Assembly (NCBI GenBank): GCA_000431515.1
Contig: HF991351.1
Location: 28,312-49,377, forward strand
DNA: 21,066 nt
Reading direction: 5' to 3'
Origin: Clostridium sp. CAG:632
GTDB taxonomy: Bacteria; Bacillota; Clostridia; Lachnospirales; Lachnospiraceae
Shown: positions 6,588 to 13,262 of the stretch, piece after piece
Numbering within the stretch: position 1 is the stretch's first letter
How the letters are laid out: each line of letters opens with the position of its first letter
Made by a program: the position numbers and the translations under genes
Notes under the pieces: generated by a model
Told to the model about the DNA's origin: nothing
Databases searched by the model: none
The model's input: only the letters and a program-made list of their open reading frames with translations

Positions 6588-8243
6588 TTAAATCTCTTCC
6601 CGTCCGGTCTTCATCCGGATCACAAATAATACTGCAAGCAGCAGCACAATGCTTACCGGTAATGCAATCCATGAGATTGTACCAAGTCCGACTGCCTGCA
6701 GGATTCCGATCAGAAGATATCCTACCAGACAGACTGCCGCTACTGTCAATGCATACGGAAGCTGTGTTGCTACATGATTCACATGCTCACAATGTCCGCC
6801 TGCAGATGCCATGATCGTAGTATCTGAAATCGGAGAGCAATGATCTCCGCAGACTGCCCCTGCCAGACAGGACGCAATGGAAATCACCATCATCTGTCCG
6901 GATGGGAATACACCCAGAACAATCGGGATCAGAATGCTGAAGGTTCCCCAGGATGTTCCGGTTGCAAACGCCAGAAATGCCGCAACAAGGAAAATGATCA
7001 TTGGCAGGAAGCCCTGCATAGCCGTTGCTGAATTTTTCACTACATCTGCCACAAAGATCTTTGCGCCGAGCAGATTCGTCATACCGGATAAGGTCCATGC
7101 CATTGTCAGGATCAGGATCGGAGCGATCATAGACTTAAAGCCTTCCGGAATACACTCCGTAAACTCCTGGAACGATAATACATCCCGCAGCATGAAATAA
7201 ATAAATGTAAATACCAATGTCACAGCTCCGCCAAGCACCAGACCTACGGATGCATCTGAGGATGCGAATGCCTCTATGAAAGAGGTGCCGCTAAAGAATC
7301 CACCGGTATATACCATCGCCGTGATGCAACTGATGATCAGCACCGCTACCGGAAGGATCAGATCCAGCACATGTGCATTCTCCTTTACAACCTCTTCCTC
7401 ATTGTCTTCATACGGCCGTCCCGGTGTCGTAAACAGATCTCCCGCGATTGCATTCATCTCATGCTTCTTCATCGGCCCGAAATCCACCCGCAGCAGGGTT
7501 ACTGCAAGCACCATAACAAGTGTTAATATTGCATAATAATTATATGGAATTGTCTGAATAAAGACTGCGAATCCGTTAATCCCGGCATCCTCCGGTACGG
7601 AAGACGTTACCGCTGCCGCCCAGGAGCTGATCGGTGCAATAATACAGACCGGAGCAGCTGTCGCATCAATAATATAAGACAGCTTTGCCCTCGATACCTT
7701 ATGACGGTCCGTAACCGGTCGTAATACACTGCCGACGGTCAGACAGTTAAAATAATCGTCTACGAAAATCAGAATACCCAGAATCATAACCGAGATCTGT
7801 GCACCGATTCTGGTCTTGATATGTTTGGAGGCCCATTTGCCAAATGCCGCCGAGCCGCCTGCTTTATTTAACAGTGATACTAAGATTCCGAGCATTACCA
7901 GAAATACCAGAATACCTACATTCCAGGCATCTGCCAGCTTATAGATCATACCGCCTTCTTCCTGAAAGAAGATTGTATTGATCATCAGCTCAAGATTAAA
8001 GTTCGAATATAAAAGACCACCTGCAATAATTCCTGCCAGAAGTGATGTATATACCTCCTTAGTGATCAGTGCCAGTCCGATAGCGATTACCGGCGGCAGC
8101 AGGGATAGGATCGTCGCATAGCTTCCGCACTGATAGTTCTCCGGATCTGCGATCGTTCCCGGTGTTTTGCAGGAAATAACTGCAAGTACGATGATGATTG
8201 CAATGAACACGATCATTCCAATCTGTTTTCTTTTGATTTTCAA
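6588..8243 (-). CDS. NhaC-family Na+/H+ antiporter-like transporter
   Basis: This multi-span inner-membrane protein (551 residues from the chosen start) has about 12-13 hydrophobic segments. NhaC-family marks include SLLPPVIAIGLALITKEVYTSL, LIFVDDYFNCLTVGSVLRPVTD, IAPISSWAAAVTSS, FATGTSWGTFSILIPI and CGDHCSPISDTTIMAS. Such proteins exchange sodium for protons, or malate/lactate in some relatives; the cargo is inferred. I chose TTG at 8243 because GGGTGGAG sits just before it. The longer frame from ATG 8312 has no ribosome site, and the strong promoter at 8322-8350 would start transcription at about the same base. The added N-terminal residues would be a basic, non-membrane stretch. It is followed 13 bases later by the Lon-like ATPase gene, suggesting a shared task. 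Confidence 0.85.
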   Translation of the reverse strand: MKIKRKQIGMIVFIAIIIVLAVISCKTPGTIADPENYQCGSYATILSLLPPVIAIGLALITKEVYTSLLAGIIAGGLLYSNFNLELMINTIFFQEEGGMIYKLADAWNVGILVFLVMLGILVSLLNKAGGSAAFGKWASKHIKTRIGAQISVMILGILIFVDDYFNCLTVGSVLRPVTDRHKVSRAKLSYIIDATAAPVCIIAPISSWAAAVTSSVPEDAGINGFAVFIQTIPYNYYAILTLVMVLAVTLLRVDFGPMKKHEMNAIAGDLFTTPGRPYEDNEEEVVKENAHVLDLILPVAVLIISCITAMVYTGGFFSGTSFIEAFASSDASVGLVLGGAVTLVFTFIYFMLRDVLSFQEFTECIPEGFKSMIAPILILTMAWTLSGMTNLLGAKIFVADVVKNSATAMQGFLPMIIFLVAAFLAFATGTSWGTFSILIPIVLGVFPSGQMMVISIASCLAGAVCGDHCSPISDTTIMASAGGHCEHVNHVATQLPYALTVAAVCLVGYLLIGILQAVGLGTISWIALPVSIVLLLAVLFVIRMKTGREEI

Positions 8244-8321
8244 TGTATTCTCCACCCTTTTCGTAAATAGTCCAACGGGCGATATTCCGTTTCTTTTCTT
8301 CGCCCGTGGCATTTACTTTTG

Positions 8322-8350
8322 AGTATAGCGGACTTTTCATCAGAAGTCAA
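8322..8350 (-). promoter_or_regulatory. Sigma-A-type promoter for the antiporter and AAA+ ATPase genes
   Basis: The minus strand has TTGACT (8350-8345), a 17-base spacer and TATACT (8327-8322), with a predicted start near 8315. This gives a leader of about 72 bases to the TTG start at 8243. It lies downstream of the coiled-coil gene (stop at 8407), so read-through from that operon is possible too; I found no convincing terminator between them. Confidence 0.65.
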
Positions 8351-8406
8351 AATCTATCTCAATTCCTTTTTAATCATCTTCCGAAAGATATTTTTCTTCT
8401 ATAACC

Positions 8407-9015
8407 TTATAGATCTGTTCCGCCTTCTGCTGCGGCTTCTCCCGCTGCGGCCGCTAATGTCGTTTCCGCAGAGACAATCTCCGGACCACTGCCGGCTTCC
8501 GAATTATCAGCGACCTCCATCGGGTCTGTCTGATCCTTTTTCTCCTCATCCTCCCACAGGGATTTATACTCTTTCCGTTTCCGGACCTTTGCCATCGCTC
8601 CTATGCTCTTTGCCATCTGATACAGCTTGCTGTCAAACTCCATCAGCTTCCGTTCATCACTGCTAGGTACCTTAGCCCCTTTCATGATTCGTCTGGCAAC
8701 CTCCATCAGCTTTCCGAGATCCTCTCCGGCCTTCTTGGCTGCTTCACCCTGCTGCTTCGTCGATTCCATCTCCTGAATCGCCGTCCACTGTTCATTCAGC
8801 TGCTTCATATAATCCTCATACTGGCTTTCTTTGTCATTCAGTGCATCATATGTAAGCTGCAGGATGACGGCCTGGTCAGCAAACAGCTCTTCTCCGTCCG
8901 CTGTCTCTGCCATCTGTTTCTTCAATGCTTCCTGCTTCTTATATATCGCATTCTTCTGCGTCTGATATGCCTGTATCTGTGCCTGGTATGTCTGCCTTGC
9001 TTCCTTTATCTTCAT
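8407..9015 (-). CDS. Coiled-coil protein, second gene of a sigma-28-type operon
   Basis: The 202-residue protein has no membrane span or signal peptide. Residues 1-95 are highly helical, Gln/Lys/Glu-rich and coiled-coil-like (start MKIKEARQTYQAQIQAYQTQ). A second helical block (about 100-150, ending with MAKVRKRKEYKSLWEDEEKK) is followed by a disordered acidic, Ala-rich tail. I do not recognise a named domain; the gene resembles uncharacterised Lachnospiraceae proteins encoded next to DUF6033 genes. ATG at 9015 has GAGAGGA about 11 bases upstream, which is a long spacing. It begins 24 bases after the DUF6033 stop, so the two are presumably one transcript. Helical bundle length and operon position suggest a chaperone, adaptor or export-linked partner; this is conjecture. 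Confidence 0.8.
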   Translation of the reverse strand: MKIKEARQTYQAQIQAYQTQKNAIYKKQEALKKQMAETADGEELFADQAVILQLTYDALNDKESQYEDYMKQLNEQWTAIQEMESTKQQGEAAKKAGEDLGKLMEVARRIMKGAKVPSSDERKLMEFDSKLYQMAKSIGAMAKVRKRKEYKSLWEDEEKKDQTDPMEVADNSEAGSGPEIVSAETTLAAAAGEAAAEGGTDL

Positions 9016-9039
9016 ACTCTGTCACATCCTCTCTCCCAC

Positions 9040-9750
9040 CTATACCGATTGATCAAACCTCTGTCCGGTTATCTGTTCTTCTTTCGTTAAGATTGTTTTC
9101 TCTGTATCCGGATTCTGTTCCTTGATTTTCTGTATCAGTTCTTCTATGGAAGATGCTTTCACTGTGATGGTTTCTTTCTTTGTCTTTCCGGATTCCTCGA
9201 GCCTCTCCTGCTGTTCCTTCTTCTTCGCTTTCTTTGCGGCGTCCTTCTTTGCCTGCCTGTTCTTTTCTGCTTTCTTCTCGATCCGTTCCTTCTGGGCGGC
9301 ACTGCTCTTTTCCAGCACGGCAAAATAGCTTGCCATCCCCTTATCATCGATCTGCATGCCATATCCTTTAACCATCTGACCAGAGGTTGTCAACTGACTG
9401 CTCATCTGTGCCAGCTCACCGGATGCGTTTGCGATTACACCCTCATACTGTGTCCGATAGGCTTCATCCGTTGCCATACGCTCGATCTTATCTTCATCGA
9501 TCAGAACCACCATCTTATCCGGACTGGCGTAGCTTGCCGCATTGGCCTGTGCCTGCTGCTTCTGCTCCCGGCTCACAAGGACAAAGCTCATGCCCGAAAA
9601 CTTCTTCTTCAATTCCTCATAATACTGGGATGCCTGTTCACTTAACTGTGGATTTCCGATTGTCTGTTCCTTATGATACTCTCCATACCTGCGACTGGTT
9701 GCTGTACTGGCATAACTTGCCGTATTCATACTTGTAGATACCTGATCCAT
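9040..9750 (-). CDS. DUF6033-family protein, first gene of a sigma-28-type operon
   Basis: The 236-residue protein matches my recollection of DUF6033: a Ser/Thr/Ala/Tyr-rich, disordered N-terminus (about 1-30), then NPQLSEQASQYYEELKKKFSGMSFVLVS and the DKMVVLIDEDKIERMATDEAYRTQYE block. After residue ~150 comes a long, Lys/Glu/Ala-rich helix (IEKKAEKNRQAKKDAAKKAKKKEQQ), probably a single alpha helix or coiled coil, and a short C-terminal strand region. There is no membrane span. Two ATGs lie 6 bases apart; I chose 9750 because AGGAGG is 7 bases before it, while the ATG at 9756 directly abuts the ribosome site. Function is unknown. Its promoter (9822-9849) has a flagellar sigma-28 signature, which points to a motility-associated role. 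Confidence 0.85.
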   Translation of the reverse strand: MDQVSTSMNTASYASTATSRRYGEYHKEQTIGNPQLSEQASQYYEELKKKFSGMSFVLVSREQKQQAQANAASYASPDKMVVLIDEDKIERMATDEAYRTQYEGVIANASGELAQMSSQLTTSGQMVKGYGMQIDDKGMASYFAVLEKSSAAQKERIEKKAEKNRQAKKDAAKKAKKKEQQERLEESGKTKKETITVKASSIEELIQKIKEQNPDTEKTILTKEEQITGQRFDQSV

Positions 9751-9771
9751 ATGCATTCCTCCTTGAATGTC

Positions 9772-9795
9772 CTGAAAGGCCGAACTCCTTTTCAG
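9772..9795 (-). promoter_or_regulatory. Hairpin in the 5' leader of the DUF6033 gene
   Basis: The two arms CTGAAA(A)GG and CCTTTCAG face each other across a 7-base loop, with one bulged A. The hairpin lies inside the predicted leader, just upstream of the AAGGAGGA ribosome site, and no T-run follows it in this direction. It may protect the transcript 5' end or control translation; a regulator-bound role is not shown. Confidence 0.4.
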
Positions 9796-9812
9796 CCTTT
9801 TACTATATATCT

Positions 9813-9835
9813 CTGATAACTATATCGGTTATCTG
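9813..9835. repeat. Inverted repeat overlapping the sigma-28-type -10 element
   Basis: CTGATAAC and GTTATCTG flank a 7-base centre; the inner 6-base arms are perfect complements. The repeat overlaps the CCGATAT -10 element, so it could be an operator for a dimeric regulator. It may also be partly a by-product of the promoter sequence itself. Confidence 0.4.
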
Positions 9836-9849
9836 CCATATAAACTTTA
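9822..9849 (-). promoter_or_regulatory. Sigma-28 (SigD/FliA)-type promoter for the DUF6033/coiled-coil operon
   Basis: On the minus strand TAAAGTTT (9849-9842) is followed by 12 bases and ACCGATAT (9829-9822). The -35 block is identical to the enterobacterial sigma-28 consensus TAAAGTTT, and the -10 block matches GCCGATAT at 7 of 8 positions. TAAA to -10 spacing is 16, within the 14-16 range known for SigD. No sigma-A promoter of comparable quality is present here. Predicted start is near 9815, about 65 bases before the ATG. Confidence 0.7.
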
Positions 9850-9880
9850 GCCCTTCCGTCTCCTGTATAATTTCTTTTCT

Positions 9881-9909
9881 TTTACAAAACACTATGCTAA
9901 AATGATACT
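9881..9909 (+). promoter_or_regulatory. Sigma-A-like promoter for the CobW-like gene
   Basis: TTTACA (9881-9886) and GATACT (9904-9909) are separated by 17 bases, each matching the consensus moderately. The predicted start near 9916 leaves a leader of about 24 bases to the ATG at 9940. It diverges from the sigma-28-type promoter, with about 30 bases between the two -35 regions. Confidence 0.45.
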
Positions 9910-9939
9910 GCTTACAGAGTAGAAATGAGGTGTTTCTTT

Positions 9940-10884
9940 ATGATAAAAATAGATTTAATAACCGGATTTCTCGGCGCCGGTAAAACAACCTTCATCCGGA
10001 ATTATGCCCGCCACCTGTTGAAACAGGGTGCAAATATCGGCATTCTGGAGAATGATTTCGGTGCTGTTAATGTAGATGCCATGCTCCTGCAGGATATTCT
10101 CGGTGACCACTGTACACTGGAAATGGTAGCCGGTGGCTGCGATGCTGACTGTCACAGGCGCCGCTTCAAAACAAAGCTGATCGCCATGGGTATGTGCGGA
10201 TATGACCGGATCCTGGTCGAGCCTTCCGGTATCTTTGATATGGACGAATTCTTTGATGCACTCCATGAGGAGCCGCTGGATCGCTGGTATGAGATTGGGA
10301 ATGTGATCACGATCATTGATGCGAATCTGGAGCAGAACCTGTCAGAAGCCTCCCGCTACCTGCTTGCCTCTCAGGCCATTCAGGCCGGTACCATTCTTTT
10401 CAGTCACACGCAGGAGGTTACAGAAGCACAATTACAATCCACCATCCAATATGTCAAAGACTCTATGGACAGCCTGCACTGTAAACAGCTGCCAAAGCAG
10501 CTGATTTTGCAAAAGAACTGGAATGATCTGATGGATGATGACTATGACGCCATTCTCACCTCCGGTTATCATACTGCAGACTATACCAAGCTCTGGTTTG
10601 ACGACCAGCAGACCTATGACAGTCTGTATTTTATGAACATGGATTTTACGGAAGATTTCTTAAAGCAGTCCTGTGCCAAAATCCTGAAGGATCCTGCCTG
10701 TGGAAAGGTCTTCCGGATCAAGGGCTTCCAGCACCTTCCGGACGGCAGCTGGATTTCTGTCAATGTCACCCATCAGAAAACAGAGATCCGGTCGATTCCG
10801 AATGGACAGGCGATCCTGATCGTCATTGGGGAGGGATTAAATCAGGAAGCCATTGAACAGTATTGGGGGAAGTCCAGACCTTAG
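9940..10884 (+). CDS. CobW/COG0523-like P-loop GTPase, atypical
   Basis: The 314-residue protein begins MIKIDLITGFLGAGKTTFIRNY, with Walker A GFLGAGKT at 9-16, ENDFGAVNVD (37-46) and VEPSGI (93-98), the layout of CobW-type metallochaperone GTPases. Two hallmarks differ. The metal-binding GCxCC is GCDADC (Cys67-x3-Cys71), so one Cys of the canonical three is missing. Where the guanine-specificity NKxD is expected (after the IIDANL and LASQAIQAGTILF strands) the sequence reads SHTQEV. The C-terminal half (QHLPDGSWISVNVTHQK) resembles the CobW C-terminal domain. Such proteins load Zn, Co or Fe-type metals into targets; metal and client are not evident. I chose ATG 9940 (GAGGT 8 bases upstream) over ATG 9925, which overlaps that ribosome site. 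It is the only plus-strand gene and faces the anti-sigma gene. Confidence 0.85.
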   Translation: MIKIDLITGFLGAGKTTFIRNYARHLLKQGANIGILENDFGAVNVDAMLLQDILGDHCTLEMVAGGCDADCHRRRFKTKLIAMGMCGYDRILVEPSGIFDMDEFFDALHEEPLDRWYEIGNVITIIDANLEQNLSEASRYLLASQAIQAGTILFSHTQEVTEAQLQSTIQYVKDSMDSLHCKQLPKQLILQKNWNDLMDDDYDAILTSGYHTADYTKLWFDDQQTYDSLYFMNMDFTEDFLKQSCAKILKDPACGKVFRIKGFQHLPDGSWISVNVTHQKTEIRSIPNGQAILIVIGEGLNQEAIEQYWGKSRP

Positions 10885-10891
10885 GACTCCC
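10864..10891. terminator. Inverted repeat between convergent genes, possible transcription end
   Basis: GGGGGA(A)GTCC and GGACTCCCCC form a 10-base-pair stem with one bulged A and an 8-base loop; the stop codon of the CobW-like gene is inside the loop. The plus-strand copy is followed by A residues, not T; on the minus strand the T-run comes before the hairpin. It is therefore not a textbook intrinsic terminator in either direction, but its place between convergent genes suggests a transcription boundary or mRNA 3' end stabiliser. Confidence 0.45.
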
Positions 10892-10902
10892 CCAAAAAAT
10901 CC

Positions 10903-11520
10903 TTACTTCTCCAGCTCCTGATCTAAGAGACTATCCCCACATGGAACCCCCTCCGCATGCATGGCCTTATTTACCCAGCCTGCTGCCATTCCCGCTTCAT
11001 CTGTCGGCACCTTCATCTGATTGAACACATAATTGCCATCCGCATCAAACAATAATTCTACCCAGCCGACATCCTCTGCGGTTCCTCCGACAAAGATCAC
11101 ACTCCTGCTGCCATCCGCATTCACCTGCTCATATCGGTAGTAGGAATCCTCTCCACAGGCCTCTGTTACATCGATCTTCTCCTCTCCGACGTTCAGATAG
11201 ATCCGGTCATTCTCGATTCTGACATACTCTCTGTCCCCGGTTGCAATTGAAAACCTCAGTTCATTCCCGGTGGACTCATATTCTACACCGCCTCCATCTG
11301 CCGTATGGAATATCTGCCTTACATAATCCGCTGCATGCACGATTGCCTGCCGTGTAGCCGGTACTCCAAGCAAAATTGCCATGCACGCCGCAGCCCCTGC
11401 CACACACTTTAGCCACGTATAATTTCTCTTTCTGCTCTCTCCGATTGCTGCCCGGATCTCCTCTTTCTTCGTTTCATCCATGGTAATCTTATGAAATGTA
11501 TCCTGTACTCTGCGTTCCAT
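10903..11520 (-). CDS. Putative single-span anti-sigma factor (partner of the ECF sigma factor)
   Basis: In the 205-residue protein, residues 1-35 are a charged cytosolic helix (DTFHKITMDETKKEEIRAAI), 36-55 a hydrophobic span, and 56-205 an extracytoplasmic domain with beta-rich segments (REYVRIENDRIYLNVGEEKIDVT, SRSVIFVGG, WVELLFDADGNYVFNQMKVP). This is the usual layout of membrane anti-sigma factors encoded after ECF sigma genes. I do not see the zinc-binding HxxxCxxC motif of ZAS-type proteins, so it belongs to the non-zinc kind. ATG at 11520 lies 2 bases after the sigma stop, with GGAGG inside the end of the sigma gene, indicating translational coupling. The signal it senses is unknown. 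An unrelated secreted-domain role cannot be excluded from sequence alone. Confidence 0.75.
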   Translation of the reverse strand: MERRVQDTFHKITMDETKKEEIRAAIGESRKRNYTWLKCVAGAAACMAILLGVPATRQAIVHAADYVRQIFHTADGGGVEYESTGNELRFSIATGDREYVRIENDRIYLNVGEEKIDVTEACGEDSYYRYEQVNADGSRSVIFVGGTAEDVGWVELLFDADGNYVFNQMKVPTDEAGMAAGWVNKAMHAEGVPCGDSLLDQELEK

Positions 11521-11522
11521 CG

Positions 11523-11996
11523 CTATACCTCCATTCTCTTTCTTAATGCTTCCTTCCCCCGGCTGATCCTCATTGCCACCGCCGATTCCGATATCTGAAG
11601 AATCCCGGCAATCTCACGATAGGTATATCCTTCATAGTAATGAAGATAGATCGGTTCCCGGAACGCTTCCTCCAGTTCCATCAGGGAATCATATACCAGT
11701 CGATCTTCCCCCGTCACTGTCACATCTGCACCCAGATAATCCTCCAGTGCATCATAGGAAGCGGTCTGCGTGACCCTGCCGGCTTTCAGATAATCCTTAC
11801 ACAGATTTGCCGTCATTTTCATCAGGTATGCTTTCTCATAGTTCTTTCCCAATATTATGTTTTTGGAAATGATCTTCAGAAACAGATCCTGCACAATATC
11901 CTCTGCCTCCTGCTTTGAACCTGTATAAGAAACCGCAAACCGGTATAAATCATCTGCGTATGTGTCAAATAAGTTTAATATCCGTTCATTCTTCAC
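11523..11996 (-). CDS. ECF-family RNA polymerase sigma factor
   Basis: The 157-residue protein has sigma region 2 at the N-terminus (LFDTYADDLYRFAVSYTGSKQEAEDIVQDLFLKI) and region 4 with a helix-turn-helix at the C-terminus (YEGYTYREIAGILQISESAVAMRISRGKEALRKRM), with no region 3, as expected of ECF sigma factors. It directs RNA polymerase to an unknown regulon. I chose GTG at 11996: AGGAGG lies 8 bases upstream, whereas the longer frame from ATG 12044 has no ribosome site and would place the AGGAGG inside the coding region. The 2-base junction to the membrane partner supports a sigma/anti-sigma pair. The ECF promoter was not identified; a TATAAT at about 12069-12074 has no good -35. Confidence 0.92.
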   Translation of the reverse strand: MKNERILNLFDTYADDLYRFAVSYTGSKQEAEDIVQDLFLKIISKNIILGKNYEKAYLMKMTANLCKDYLKAGRVTQTASYDALEDYLGADVTVTGEDRLVYDSLMELEEAFREPIYLHYYEGYTYREIAGILQISESAVAMRISRGKEALRKRMEV

Positions 11997-12067
11997 TTCA
12001 CGCTCCTCCTTGTCTTTTGAGATCTCATATATATAACGATTCACAGCTCCGTTTTCTCACCACAATC

Positions 12068-12139
12068 ATTATAATAATAAAACCTGTATTTCGCAGACCG
12101 CTGCCGGAAGTCCGGCGGAGCAGCCTGTAAAATACAGGT
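12068..12139 (-). terminator. Structured region with T-rich tail: terminator of the exchanger gene or leader of the sigma operon
   Basis: Reading the minus strand, ACCTGTATTT (12139-12130) is perfectly complementary to AAATACAGGT (12091-12082), 10 base pairs, enclosing a GC-rich hairpin GCCGGACTTCCGGC (12116-12103). A T-rich run (TTTTATTATTAT) follows immediately. This looks like an intrinsic terminator for the exchanger gene ending at 12172. The first arm can alternatively pair with the adjacent TACAGG, giving the local palindrome 12124-12138, so two folds exclude one another. Confidence 0.55.
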
Positions 12140-12171
12140 CAACTTTTATCCTGAATGGTTAAATATCAAAG

Positions 12172-13194
12172 TTAAAATACATAGCACCGCAATATCGCAA
12201 ATGTCATATATAATGCATAGAGTATAATATATATGAATCCTTCCGGCCGGCTGACACGCTTGCCACTGCTGCTACAGATGAGCATCAGTACTGACACACC
12301 CGCCAGAATTCCGGTATCCGTCAGACTCTCCACCCCACCGGTACCGGTAAGTGTGATCGGAGACAGGACAGATGACATACCCAGAATGAACAAAATATTA
12401 AAGAGACAGGAGCCTACTGCGTTTCCAAGTGCCAGGCCGCTTTCACCCTTTCTGGATGCTACGATAGAAGTCACCAGCTCCGGCAGGGAGGTTCCCATTG
12501 CCACGATTGTAAGTCCGACCAGCATCGGACTCATGCCGAATGACAACGCAATTCTCTGTGCATTATCTACAACCAGATCACCACCCCACACAATTGCAAG
12601 CAGTCCGCCTAAAATATACAGAATGATCATAGGGATTGACAGCTGCTTCTTTTCTCCTTCTTCTGCATCTGCTTTTTCAATCTCGGTCCGGTTCTTTAAT
12701 GCAGAGCGTACTACCACAATCAGATATACCACCAGTCCAATCAGTAATACAATTCCTTCAATGCGGCTTAACTTGCCATCCAATAAAAACAGAAATAACA
12801 GCACCGTTACTCCGATATTAATCGGCATATCCCGCTTCAGAATCTCCATGTCGGTAGCAAATGCCTTAATTGCCGCACAGACCCCAATCACCACCAGCAG
12901 GTTAAATATGTTCGAGCCTATTACATTACTGATTGCGATCTCATTACTTCCTGTAAGTCCTGCAGTGATACTGACTGCCGCCTCCGGCGCACTTGTTCCC
13001 ATTGCAACGATCGTAAGACCGATCACCACAGACGGAACCCGCAACAATCGTGCCACCGCCGATGCACCATCCACAAAAAAATCCGCTCCCTTAATCAATA
13101 AAACAAATCCCACGATCAGATATACATATACCAGAACAGGAATCCGCTCCGGTAATTCCATGATCATATTCCAGTTATTCGCAATTGCCTGCAT
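12172..13194 (-). CDS. CaCA-family sodium/calcium exchanger-like protein
   Basis: The 340-residue inner-membrane protein has the two inverted alpha-repeats of the Ca2+:cation antiporter family. Repeat 1 has GTSAPE (66-71) and GSNIFN (93-98); repeat 2 has GTSLPE (234-239) and GSCLFN (261-266). Each lies among predicted spans (about ten in total), with a charged cytosolic loop (EIEKADAEEGEKKQ) in the middle. It exchanges sodium or protons for calcium or similar ions; polarity and ion are inferred. In repeat 2 the Asn of the usual GSN is Cys263. ATG at 13194 lacks a strong ribosome site; an 11-codon leader ORF ends 4 bases upstream, so coupling is possible. A strong promoter at 13263-13291 lies ahead. 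Confidence 0.9.
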   Translation of the reverse strand: MQAIANNWNMIMELPERIPVLVYVYLIVGFVLLIKGADFFVDGASAVARLLRVPSVVIGLTIVAMGTSAPEAAVSITAGLTGSNEIAISNVIGSNIFNLLVVIGVCAAIKAFATDMEILKRDMPINIGVTVLLFLFLLDGKLSRIEGIVLLIGLVVYLIVVVRSALKNRTEIEKADAEEGEKKQLSIPMIILYILGGLLAIVWGGDLVVDNAQRIALSFGMSPMLVGLTIVAMGTSLPELVTSIVASRKGESGLALGNAVGSCLFNILFILGMSSVLSPITLTGTGGVESLTDTGILAGVSVLMLICSSSGKRVSRPEGFIYIILYALYMTFAILRCYVF

Positions 13195-13198
13195 GCTT

Positions 13199-13234
13199 CT
13201 ACTGCCATCCCTTCGCCTTATATTTATTTCTCAT
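13199..13234 (-). CDS. Possible 11-residue leader peptide before the exchanger gene
   Basis: Downstream of the exchanger promoter, AAGGA and 10 bases later an ATG at 13234 open 11 codons (MRNKYKAKGWQ, basic), ending in TAG at 13199, four bases before the exchanger ATG. The exchanger itself has no good ribosome site, so translation of the leader could deliver ribosomes to it. It is too short for homology evidence and may be chance. Confidence 0.3.
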   Translation of the reverse strand: MRNKYKAKGWQ

Positions 13235-13262
13235 TGCTTTATATTCCTTCAAAGTGCCTATC

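Noticed and set aside
2112..8272. GLFT(N/K) occurring in the acidic protein, the ATPase and the region upstream of the antiporter start
   Set aside because: The underlying codons differ in each case and the contexts are unrelated, so it is coincidence, not a shared motif.
8340..8406. Terminator after the coiled-coil gene
   Set aside because: Only weak AT-rich stems (5-6 base pairs) are present and no T-run follows them, so read-through cannot be excluded.
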